A stretch of DNA of 64,000 nt from Hemileia vastatrix. Lineage: Eukaryota; Basidiomycota; Pucciniomycetes; Pucciniales; Zaghouaniaceae. The position numbers and the translations under genes are program-made. Every line of letters starts with the position of its first letter. Position 1 is the stretch's first letter. The notes below the pieces were generated by a model. That model worked only from the letters and a program-made list of their open reading frames with translations. It did no database searches and was not told where the DNA came from. The DNA is taken from NCBI GenBank assembly GCA_030280995.1, contig JASXTE010000001.1:33289700-33353699 (forward strand), in the 5' to 3' direction. Positions 35,810-45,353 of the stretch are shown here, piece by piece.

Positions 35810-36415
35810 CTATTTAGCTGCCTCATTTCACCCCTTTTCCTCTCTCTTTACCTGCCTCAAGTCTCTCCTTCTCCCCTCTCTTTACCTTCCTCAAGTCCCC
35901 CTTATTTCACCCTTTTTGCCTGTTCCAAATTCCCCCTTTCCCCCCTCTTTAGGTGCCTCATGACCCCCCCTTCCCCTCTCTTTAGGCGCCTCATTACCCC
36001 CCCTTCCCCTTTCTTTAACTGCCTCAAAATCCCCCTTCCCCCCTTTAGCCACCTCTACCCCTCCTCGTTCTAAACGAACAATTGCTAACAATCGTTTTTT
36101 AAGAACGAGGAGGGGCTAGAGGAAGCTTAAGGGGTGTTGAAGGAGGGTATGGGATCTAAATGGGGGAGTTTTTGAAGTGCATAAAGAGGGGGGGAAAGGG
36201 GGGGTTTGGAACATCTAAAGAGGGGTGAAGGGGGGGGTTTTGGGGGTTTTTGTGGCAATTAAGGAGGGGGTTTCAGAGGGATTTTGAGGCAGTCAAGGTG
36301 GAGATTTCAGGGTAGATTTGAGGCAAGGAGGGAGGAATTTTATAGGGGATTTCAGGGAAATAAAGAGGGGGAAAGGGGAATTTTATGGGAGTTAAAGAGG
36401 GGTTACCTATTTTTT
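35810..36415. repeat. Pyrimidine/purine quasi-palindrome of H-b
   Basis: C/T-rich units (CCTCATTTCACCCC-like, 35810-36060) face G/A-rich units (36110-36415). The centre is a hairpin with arms CCTCTACCCCTCCTCGTTCT (36051 on) and its near-perfect complement (36096-36117). The same arrangement lies between transposase and oxygenase in H-a. Confidence 0.8.
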
Positions 36416-36889
36416 AAAAAACATACTAAAATGTAATTTTTTTTTTTTTTTTTTGGCAGAATTTAAAAAAAAAACTTTTACTTTCTGTTAAGGTCTTTCC
36501 CTGTAAATTACAAAACAAAAAAGGTTTAGATTTTAATTTTTAATTTTTCTTCCAAATAATTTTACTGCATTTAATTTTTTTTTAATTTTTTTGTTTTGAT
36601 TTATCTTTTACTGATTTTTACTTTTTATTTTTTTTTTTAAATTATTTTGACAGGATTTTCTGTGATAGTTTTTTATAACCAAACTTCAGGTTTTCTTTAG
36701 TATTTTTTTTTTGAAATAATTTTTAATGAAAATTATTAATTTTTTTTTTGTTTTAAATTTTTTTTTTAAATTTTTTTAAAAGGATTTTGCTTTAAATTTT
36801 ATTTTAAAAGATATTATTACGTGAGTTTTTTTTTTAAAAATATGGGTTGAATTTTTTTTTGACATTTAAATTTTTTTCAGATCAAAAAA
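36416..36889. other. T-rich upstream region of the Tet-like gene
   Basis: Poly-T and AT-rich sequence ending in TTTTTTTCAG at 36880, which could be a 3' splice site just before the first Met. No further structure recognised. Confidence 0.45.
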
Positions 36890-38101
36890 ATGTCTTTTTC
36901 TTTAGATTCACCCCTTACTTCTCTATCATCTTCATCTTTATCCTCTTTATCCTCTTCATCTTTATCATCTCTATCATCTTCTTCAAAATCAACTTCAATA
37001 CAATCATCTTCTAAATCATCAAAAAAAAATTAAAGATAATCAGTCTCATCAGAAGAAAAGATATCTGAAAAAAAAAATTCTCTGCAAATGTTTTTTTGTC
37101 ATATCCCAAACATTTTTTTTCATAGAACTAAAGTAGATAAAAAAATTAAATATTCAAAAAAATTACCAGAAGATATCAAATATCTAACTGAATTTGGAGA
37201 TGATTGAGTTGTTGCAGTTTTCAGTAATACTTATAAGGCTCAATTCATTTTGGAAGTTCATACATTCGATTGTGTAAAAGATGAATCTTTTAATAAACTA
37301 TCGGATCTTATCATAACTCTTTATCAAATGGCTTTGGTTTGGTTACCTATAAGGAATACAAATTTGTTGGGTGGTATCATGATTGGATTTGGTTGGAGAC
37401 CTGGTTTCGTTAAAGGATATTCTCTTGGTATGTCTAATAATTTTTTTTCCATTCTTAATATCATTTCACTCATTTCAATTATATAGGCATATATTCATTG
37501 CTCAAGAATATCATTAAAGCTCAAAAAGATGAAGATTTTCGCTTATGGGACACTCTACCTTCCTTTAACTCTTTTCTTGCTCTTCCACTCAAAAAGCTCT
37601 GTAATAAAGCATTTGAAAAAAATCATGAACTTGCAACCAAATTGGTGTGACTCTGAATGGGAAGATATCAGCCAGGAATATCTTTTATTTTCTAATGTTT
37701 TTATCATTCATTCTGGATTCCACAATAGGATTCATATTGATAGGAATGACACCAATTTTCTTACTTTTGGTATATTCTCATATATCAATCCGATAACTTG
37801 CCAACCAATACCATCTCCAGCTAAAATTTAAGGACATGGTTTATATTTTCCAGACCACTAGTGCATTATTCATTTTGGTTTGGGAAAGGGTATCATTGAA
37901 ACTATTTGGAATTCTTCTAAGGATAATCATCAAACGACCAAAGCTTCTCCTGGTTTGGAATCCTGTAAAGATTTCACACATTTTGGTTGCTCATTTCAAA
38001 TCAGTCATAAGTTGATTCAAAGAATCAACAAGGTAAAGAAAGAAGGTAAAGTTAATCAATTTAAAAAAACTTTATCTAAACCCAAAAAGCATGGGGATTA
38101 G
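36890..38101 (+). pseudogene. Tet/JBP-like 2OG-Fe(II) oxygenase of H-b
   Basis: A putative Fe(II)/2-oxoglutarate dioxygenase of the group that hydroxylates 5-methylpyrimidines in DNA. Ser-rich N-terminus (36890-37030), LPEDIKYL, a conserved core to YSLG, an intron 37428-37486 (GTATG...TATAG), then a helical region. The core follows: NWCDSEWEDIS, IHIDRNDTNF (HxD at 37733-37741), INPITCQPIPSPAKI, FGLGKGIIETIWNSS and KDNHQTT (second His 37928-37930), ending KPKKHGD. The iron triad is intact. It is broken by in-frame stops (37033, 37206, 37829) and a deletion of about 14 bp near 37640 relative to H-a. A stop after the Ser-rich part is shared with H-a and may mark an unrecognised intron. Confidence 0.65.
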
Positions 38102-38986
38102 AGTTGTCATCAAAAAATTTATATTTTTTCATAAATTTTTAATAAATATTTTTTATATATCAATTTGCTCAAGTAAAGTGATGAGCCAAAAACCTTTGGT
38201 TGTATAACAAGTAATCATGATAGCATTTATTTGTTTCATGGGGTTCCTCTAGCCTATACCTGTGGAAAGTCCCAAACTTTTGTTTCTAGATTTGATCTGC
38301 ATTTTGGCTTGAGGAATTGTCATTACTTTAAACTAGAGAATTTGATATATATTAGATATTTATTTAATAATTTATGTAATTATATTAAATTTAGATGACT
38401 TCCACCCCTTACTTCAATAAAATGCAGGGGGGGGGGTATTGCCAAATTTTCAAATCTGACATGTGAAATTGATGACTTAGAAAAATTTTGGTGATATCCA
38501 CCCCTTGCTTCAACTTAAATGCAGGGGAGAGTATTGCCAATTTTTTAAAACAGATATAGAATTTTTTTGACTTGTAAATATTTTGGTGAAAATTTTTTGG
38601 TGATACCTGTCCCTTACTTCAATAAAATCCAGGGGGGATTTTGCCAAAATTTCTTATAAGACTTGTGAAATTCTTGACATGTAAGAATTTTGGGGATACT
38701 GGTAAAATGCAGGGGGTAGTAAAGCCAAAGTTTCAAATAAGACTTTCAAGATTCATGACATGAAAGAAATTTGGTGATACCCACCCCTTACATCAAAATA
38801 ATCCAGTGGTGGGAGATTGTCAAATTTTCAAAGGAGACATAAAAATTTTATTGAAAAAAAGAATATTTAACATTAAAAGACAAAAATTCAAGTAATGATG
38901 GATAGAGTAATGAAATAAAGGAAATTATTGTAATTTTTATGTAAAAATAAATATGAAAAGTTGAAGTGTGAAAGAAATAAAAGAAA
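38102..38986. repeat. Tandem array between oxygenase and Myb-like genes
   Basis: About 38395-38850 holds four degenerate units of roughly 105-125 bp with landmarks ACCCCTTACTTCAATAAAAT, GCAGGGG and TTGCCAAATTTTCAAAT. The two units near 15020-15180 in H-a are reverse-oriented relatives. The rest (38102-38390, 38850-38986) is AT-rich; a GGAAAGTCCCAAAC block (38271) also has a counterpart at about 15290. Convergent gene ends lie on both sides, so this may be the termination zone of both genes. Confidence 0.7.
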
Positions 38987-40348
38987 CTAGTCAACAAAAA
39001 ATTTCATTAATTGTTCTATTTCTTCAAAAGATTTGTTTGCTTTAACGCATTGGATCAAGAAATTGTTCTTTTTATCTTTCTTTTTAGAATTTTCTTTGAG
39101 ATCATGCTTATATTTCATTTGATCTAATAGGTTTTGATGTTTGAGTGTTTTCTCCTCTTTTTTTGATTTTTGAATACTTAGAGTTAACTCAAACTTCTTC
39201 TTCTCCAAATTTTGGGCCTGGTCATCCTTCTGTAAAGAGAGCTCGTACTTTCTCTCTTCAAAATATTGTAGCCTATCATCCATCATTAAAGAGAGCTTGT
39301 ATTTCTTCTTTTCAAAGCTTAGAGTCTCTTTAGCAATTTCCACTTGTTCTAGAGTGATAATAGAAATTAACATAATGTAGAAGAAAAGCAGAGTAAAGTA
39401 ATAAGAGGTATGGTATCACTTACCAGCATCACATTTCTCTAAAAATTGTTCCATAGATGAAAAAGGGGTTTGTGATGAAGTATCACTTTTTCTTCTTCTT
39501 TGGGAGTGGAAATTTAGACTACTTGAAGCCCTACGCTTCTTGTTCAAGGTCATATTTTCCTCCTCATTATTGTCACTACCTTCAGACTCAGTTGATTGAG
39601 GATCCTGGGTTTTTTCGTCAGCCTTTTAAGAAATAAGAAAAAGATAAGTAAATAAAAAAATAGAATTGATAAGATAAAAGAAAAAAGAAACAGACCTGAG
39701 TTAGATTTGGTTGGGTTAAATCACCAATAGAATCTACAGAAAAGCTATTTAGATTTGTCTCATTCAAATGAAGGGAGGCTTTAGTGGAGGAAGAGGATGG
39801 GAAAAGATTTGCTTCAATATCATGTTTGGAGATAGGATCTTCTCCATCCAACATGTTTACAGGATTAACATTGGCTTGCACTCCAAAAATTTCATCCATC
39901 TCTTTAAAGTAAGGAAATAAAGATTCAAGTTTATTGTCTATGGATTTGATGCCCTTAGTTATATCGATGTCAGTAACCCCAAACCAGTGGAAGATGAAAG
40001 AGCCTTTGCCTTCCTGTATTTGGCTCAGTAGTTCTTGAAGCGTTCAGCCATCTGTTTAGGTAAAAGATCAATCCTTCCCTTGGTCTTATTCCATAATTCA
40101 TTTGCCATTAGAAGATAGCCATTAACTTTTGATGCTGGTGGCCGTCCTACTTTAGTCGCATACTCAGTACCAAAACAAGAATCATAGTTAGATTTGGTTT
40201 TCAGCCAGTTGATAAGAATGAGATGATCGTCTTTTTTTAATTAAACAGTCTTAGATTTCTCAGCTGAGCGGGGGAAAGGGTGAGTTGTGGGATTTGAAGA
40301 ACAACTGGGTGATGGCTGCCTTTGAGAAGATCTAGGATGACGAGGCAT
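38987..40348 (-). pseudogene. Myb/trihelix-like accessory protein of H-b
   Basis: PIF/Harbinger elements usually carry a second gene for a Myb-like DNA-binding protein that works with the transposase. Start ATG at 40348 (MPRHPRSS). The DNA-binding-like part has DDHLILINWLK, LLMANELWNK and IDLLPKQMAERFK; then GVTDIDITKGI...KLESLFPYF, an acidic/Ser-rich linker, and a long charged helix (EKKKYKLSLMMDDR...) ending at 38987. Introns at 39623-39695 and 39349-39423, both GT-AG. A stop after SAEKSKTV, a TGA after RFKNY and a frame change nearby break it. Arrangement opposite to the transposase fits the family. Confidence 0.7.
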
Positions 40349-40600
40349 GTTAAAATATAAATGAAGATGAAAAGGAGCAGAAACAAGCAGATGAGATGGT
40401 GATGGGTTCTGAGCGGATAGAATGGACAGGATGGGATGAGAATGTGAGTGCGCATCAAGATAGAAGCCATATCCAGAGAGTAGTCCAAGATGTGGTTATG
40501 GCAGAAAGTAGGTCAAGATGTGGTTATGACAGAAAGTTGTCCAAGATGTTATGAAAAATTGAGTAAAAAAATGTTGGATAAGAGGTGAACATTGACACGT
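40349..40600 (-). repeat. Myb-like gene upstream region with 28 bp direct repeats
   Basis: Two and a half copies of a 28 bp unit around CAAGATGTGGTTATG at 40483-40553. Lies between the Myb-like start and the insertion site of Ty3-2 (TSD ACGT 40597-40600). May be a promoter or transposase-binding region. Confidence 0.7.
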
Positions 40601-41731
40601 TATGGTAAGGTAAACTCTTAAAGTCGCCTTGCTGTAAGCAGAATCCAGAGGAGATATGTGGATTTAGCTGAAAACCCGGTCCTTCCAACATAAATTACAA
40701 AGTAGGTGTTCTAAATCACTAATCTAACCAGTCTACTGGGATCTGATTGATAAAAATAATGAAACTCTAAAATATTTAACGCTTATTGAGATTTAATGAT
40801 TGTGGCTGTTGAGAAAGAAAAACTGATAACAACAATTAAGGTGTACCAGTGAAAGATCTGAAAAGATTGACTTTTATGTTTTTATAATAATTTGAATTTT
40901 TATGAGACAGCAATAATCAAGTCCCAACAATGAAGACCTTTCTAAAGATACCCTGTATGAAGTGTGATTTAAATTGTTGAGTAGTATTTCTAAAATGTTA
41001 TATATAAAATTTAAAGTTATAAGGGTATTACAAATTTATTTAATTTGTTGAGTAATAAAAAATAAGACCGTGGTGGTTGATGATTAAGCTGTATGATGTA
41101 TCCCCCCTCTCAATTTCGAGTTTGAGAGGCGCTTAAGTATTCCTAGTCACGTGCCTAAGTTTTCCCTTCCAGAGCTCTCCCAGAGTCAATCCGGAGCCCG
41201 TACGGAGTCGTACGGAGTCCGAATGGAGCTTGTACGGAGTCCGTCCAGAGTCCGTCCGGACTTCCGGACTCAATTAGAACCTTAAAAACTATAATAAAAA
41301 ATCTAGAAAAATTACACATAATAGAGCTACTTCCTCTTTATATTCCAAACTAATTTTCGTAGTCTGCACAGCTCTAATTACCCCATGAAAATTCATCAAA
41401 GTTAAGTAATTTCTGAAAATGTAAATATTTCTATAAAACTTTAAAATTCATTTAAAAATATAAGAAAAATAGTAAAAATTCTGGAAAAATTTCCCAATGT
41501 TCTTGAGTGACTCTACTTGTTACTAATAAACTTTTCAGACCGTAAAAATAAGTTTTCTCCGTAAAATAAATTGTTTTTGTGTAGGCATTTGCTCGTGACC
41601 AATTTCTTCATATTTAAAACTCAAATAAATTAAATAAAACCCTTTTATATAAAAATAATAACACCAATCTTGCACACCGTAATAACTCCATTTACGTACT
41701 TAGGTGTCATACTAAACTTTAGGCTACCACA
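40601..41731 (-). repeat. 3' LTR of Ty3-2
   Basis: 1131 bp. Contains a GC-rich block (about 41170-41275) of CCGTACGGAGTCCG-like repeats within otherwise AT-rich sequence; this block has one extra unit of about 15 bp compared with the 5' LTR. A 19 bp insertion near 41545 also differs. Minus-strand ends are TGTGGTAGCC and CCTTACCATA; the 3' terminus is TA rather than CA. Confidence 0.93.
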
Positions 41732-41748
41732 TCCTCCCTCCAATCGAG
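41732..41748 (-). promoter_or_regulatory. Polypurine tract of Ty3-2
   Basis: Minus strand GGAGGGAGGA directly before the LTR start TGTGGTAG; a purine run is expected here for plus-strand priming. Confidence 0.8.
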
Positions 41749-41854
41749 AATGTCCCCATTCTTAAAACTTTGCATAAGTGGTTGAACACAATATTCATCT
41801 TTAACCTTCAACCACCATCTTCTTTAATCAACTATAAAATTCATCTTCATCAAT

Positions 41855-42537
41855 ATGTCTTCCAAAGAACTTGTCGCTCCATGTGAACTCTGCGCTCGAT
41901 ACCAGGTACCTTGTTTAATGTCCAACCCTAATCTTCCTGGTAGGACAGCTTGCGACTTATGCCGTGTGAAAAAAGTCAAATGTAACCGGCCATTAGTTCC
42001 TTCTAAAACAAACGTATATTTAGGAACAGCAGCTCTCCCTGATCCCTCAACTTCTAAAAAGCGATCAAAAATTCCTGTCTTCTTAAAACAAATAAGATCA
42101 AAAGCAGCTTCAAAAGTTCAATCTTCATCAGCAGATCCCGGCCTTATTTTGCCTTCACAAGATCCTAATCCTATAACGCCAGTGCCCCTAACCAACTTTG
42201 CTGAGACTATGTTTCCTGGCTCTAAATGTAAGACCCTATTATCTTACTAAAAAAACTTTTAATCAAAATTTGACTAAACCTATGACTTAATAACATATTT
42301 GAACTTCTAGCTGTTGAAATAACCAACACTGATGATGTTGGTAGAGTGAAGACGGACTATATCAATCATTATCCAAATTTTCATTGCTATCTTTTTCTTG
42401 ACTTTACTAATGAGTTGAAACGAAAAATGCTGGCCTATTTTCAAGAAACTCCAGCTAATAACCATGAAGACCTCATGAAAAGAAGAATTTTAATGCAAAG
42501 CTTTGATAATGATGTTGAACAATTTCAAAGAAATTAG
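41855..42537 (+). CDS. Antisense Zn-cluster protein gene within Ty3-2
   Basis: Two exons, 41855-42227 and 42311-42537, joined across an 83 nt intron (GTAAGACC...CTTCTAG) that keeps frame, giving 199 residues. CELCARYQVPC and CDLCRVKKVKC form CX2CX6C-X12-CX2CX6C, matching the Zn(II)2Cys6 spacing. The basic residues are in the second half, as in many basidiomycete Cys-cluster proteins. The middle is Ser/Lys/Pro-rich; the end is a charged helix (FTNELKRKMLAYFQE). TATAAAATT lies at about 41833. It is transcribed opposite to the element, starting about 120 bp beyond the 3' LTR. The function is unknown; DNA binding is an inference. It could instead be a captured host gene. Confidence 0.75.
42228..42310 (+). 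other. Intron of the antisense Zn-cluster gene
   Basis: GTAAGACC at the 5' end and ACTTCTAG at the 3' end, with a possible branch sequence TGACTTAATA about 20 nt upstream. Splicing joins a T to CT to make a Ser codon and opens the frame through to 42537; without splicing the first exon stops at 42249. Confidence 0.75.
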
Positions 42538-43131
42538 CTTTTCTAACAGTATAACTTGATAAAATTTTGTTTTTGCTTGGTATTCTTTAACTTTCAACAT
42601 AAATGTTGTTTTCTTTCTTCTCTGGCTTGATATAACATAAAATAAAATAATATAAATCTTGTGATGATTCCACTACTGAGAGCAAGGTTTGAATCCCTTC
42701 AGACTCCCATATACCAGTCTTCCTTCTTGTCACAGCATTGAGAGAGTGGATCTTCCTATGAGCCGAATACTCCTGATTCCAACCTCATAGGGCCCCCCAC
42801 TGAGCCGAATTCTATGATTCCAATCTCGCCATAAGGTCCTCCAAGCTTCACACCAAAAATGGCCTAACACTGAGGCACTAAAAAAAATCATTCCCTAAAA
42901 TCCAACTACCATCCTAACTTCTGATTCCTTCATCACAATTTTCAAACTTTGCTATACAGCAAACCCATAAAATACTTTTGCCAGGCTTCCAATAATAATT
43001 TTAACTTTAGACCATGTTAAAGCGCCACAAATTTCACCTAATTAACCATTATGCTTTCATTAGCATCATCACCACCAAAATTTTAACCTCCTAAAGCTTA
43101 TCAGCACCCAATTCCAGAAATAATTGAATAA
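42538..43131. other. Ty3-2 3' region, non-repetitive part
   Basis: No gene seen. Holds a hairpin with perfect 8 bp arms CCTATGAG (42755-42762) and CTCATAGG (42784-42791), and two imperfect copies of a block around GAGCCGAAT...GATTCCAA (about 42760 and 42801). A possible 3' end of the antisense gene is around 42540-42600, but no clear poly(A) signal stands out. Confidence 0.5.
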
Positions 43132-43900
43132 CCAGTTTAGAGTCTTAGTGGACAGTGATAAATTAAAAGATTTAATTGAGTTATCCAAACAAGTTTGACA
43201 TTCCAATTTAAAGTCTTGGTAGACCAAACATATAATTGATTGCCAGTTTATGGTCTTGGTGGACCAAAGATTGTTTAGGTGCATAAATAACTTGATAAAT
43301 TCCTAAATAAAGCCTAGGCTTGACCAAATATTGAATAAATTTGATAATCCAGTTTAATGTCATAGTGGACCAAACATTTGATCTACAAGTAATCCAGTAT
43401 AAGGCCATAGTGGACCAATGAATGTTGAATTATCCTGAAGATATTAATTTTCCAGTTTAAAGTCATAGTTGACTAAACAATGAATGAACTACCAGTTTAA
43501 AGTCATGGTGGAGCAAACATTTGATCGATAAGAAATCCAGTTTAAGGTCATGGTGGACCCAACAGCTTGATAATAGTCCAGTTTAGGGTCTTGGTGGACC
43601 TAAAAAATCCAATAAAAAAAATTTTAACAATAGTCTTGAAAATTAGCCAGTTTAAAGTCTTGGAGGACTAAAAGCTCCAAAATTCGTATAAAACCTTAAG
43701 GAAAGTCTTGAACAGTAGCCAGTTTAAAGTCTTGGAGGACTAACAGCTCCAAAATACGTATAAAAAACCTTAAAGAACGTTATGAACAGTAGCCAGTTTA
43801 AAGTCTTGGAGGACTAACAGATCCAAAATAGGTATAAAAAACCTTAAAGAATTTCTTGAAAAGTAGCCAGTTTAAAGTCTTGGAGGACTAACAGATGTCT
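43132..43900 (-). repeat. Hexaloop hairpin array of Ty3-2 (13 copies)
   Basis: Copies begin at 43132, 43204, 43244, 43350, 43394, 43453, 43493, 43538, 43579, 43648, 43720, 43794 and 43868. Each is CAGTTTA followed by a 4 bp stem, a 6 nt loop (TTGGAG, TTGGTG, ATAGTG or similar) and the complementary stem. Stems are AGTC/GACT or GGTC/GACC, with mostly paired changes. The last four lie in a regular tandem repeat with a period of 72-74 bp. Single copies also occur at 44673 and within pol. Confidence 0.85.
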
Positions 43901-43979
43901 TGAAGTAAAATCCCATAGGTTTTAAGTTCCCCTAGACCCTGTTTCCTGTCTAACCTAAATGAATAAAACTTATAAAATG

Positions 43980-44137
43980 ATGACTGAAAAATAAAACTAA
44001 GAAATATAATAATATTTTTTATTTAATTAATTAATTTTTTTTTATTTTATTTTATTTTATTTTATTATTTTATTTTTATTTATTTATTTATATTTTTTAT
44101 TTCTTTATTTCTTTATTTTTTTTATTTTTTTATTTTA

Positions 44138-44168
<31 letters not shown>

Positions 44169-44340
44169 TTTATTTATTTTTAATTTTAATTTTGTTTTTA
44201 ATTTAAAATAAAAGATTTTAGAAAAGATAGTTTTTGAAATAAAAGTTAAAATTTAATTTTTAAAGAAAGATAAATGAATGTGAAAATAAAGATAAAAAAA
44301 GTAATAATAATAAAAAAATTTCAAAATAAAATTTCTAAAA
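43980..44340. repeat. ATTTT-rich low-complexity tract of Ty3-2
   Basis: TTTTA/TTTA-type simple sequence (strongest 44035-44170) followed by A-rich sequence. Corresponds in position to the 1.58 kb TTTTA array of Ty3-1. Confidence 0.85.
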
Positions 44341-44860
44341 GATGCCCCCCGGCCATTTGATGAGCCGTACCCTCGACATCATACCCACATCCAAGTGCAA
44401 CTTGATGTGGTTACACAATTTTGAGAAATTGAAAAGAAAGAAAATAAATGAAAGTTTTTAGAAGATAATTTTTATAATGATGATCACTGGGTGGGCTCCC
44501 TCCAATTTATAAAAATTATTAGAGACCACCAGTGAGCATCAACTTTGCAATAATTCATAATATATATTTAAAGGAAAGAAATCACAATCTAAAATAAAAA
44601 AAATCAAAATTTAAAAATAAAATAAAAAGAATCTTGAATCCGGCGTTGAGAGCGGTGTCTCTTGATTCGTTCCAGTTTATAGTCTTAGTGGACTTCCTAT
44701 AATTAAAAGACAAAGCCAGGATTTAACTAGAAACAGGGAAAAGTTTGAAAACGAACATTATGGGGTAATTGTGTATAGAGCAGCCAGCCCATCAATTACC
44801 CCCACACTTGCCAATATTAAATTAAGAAGGTTCCCCTGTGAACACTTCTTCCAATAAATA
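44341..44860 (-). other. Structured 3' segment of Ty3-2 with hairpins H1, H2, H3, H4
   Basis: H1: CCACATCCAAG / CTTGATGTGG (44385-44410). H2: TCACTGG(G)TGG / CCACCAGTGA (44484-44535). H3: hexaloop hairpin at 44673. H4: GGGGTAATTG / CAATTACCCC (44762-44802) with conserved loop AGAGCAGCCAGCCCAT. The same four occur in the same order in Ty3-1. The H4 stem differs by a paired C-G to T-A change. Confidence 0.75.
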
Positions 44861-45059
44861 TTTAAATTTTTCCAACACTATCTTCACCCATATTTTAAGA
44901 ATTTTAAATTTTGAAAATTTTCAAAGAAGGTTTTCTTGCATTTCGTTAAGTTTCATCATAGTTTCGTCGCCCATATGCAGTGTAACGACAGTAAAGTATT
45001 TTGATAAAAAGAAGATAGTTTATCCTCGTTGCGGAGGGATCCATAAAATTTCATTGATA

Positions 45060-45245
45060 TCATAGTTTATCCTCATTGCGGAGGAAGACTTCGGCACTCC
45101 TGGTGTCTCTAGGATAGAACTGCTTCACTTGATCGGCCGCTACCCTCTTCTTCAATTCTACTCCATCCAACTCTTCTAACACATATGAACCGCCGGAAAC
45201 TTGCTCCTTGATTTTATACGGTCTATTCCACCTATCTGCAAACAT
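45060..45245 (-). pseudogene. C-terminal tail of Ty3-2 integrase
   Basis: In frame with the integrase ORF but separated by two stops (TAA 45354-45356, TAG 45255-45257). FADRWNRPYKIKEQ and GSYVLEELDGVELKKRV match the SH3-like tail seen in Ty3 integrases. Ends with TGA at 45060. Ty3-1 has CAA and CAG at the two stop positions, so both stops are C-to-T changes of Gln codons or readthrough sites. Confidence 0.75.
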
Positions 45246-45353
45246 CTTTCCCCACTAACTTTCCAAACTCCTATTATACACCAGGACCATATCACCTGGG
45301 TTCAAAGGTTTCCTTAATCGATGTGCCAACCCCTCATCCCAATATCTAACTGA

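Noticed and set aside
43132..43900. CRISPR-like repeat array
   Set aside because: Eukaryotic retrotransposon context, degenerate repeats, irregular spacing, and homologous spacers in the tandem part.
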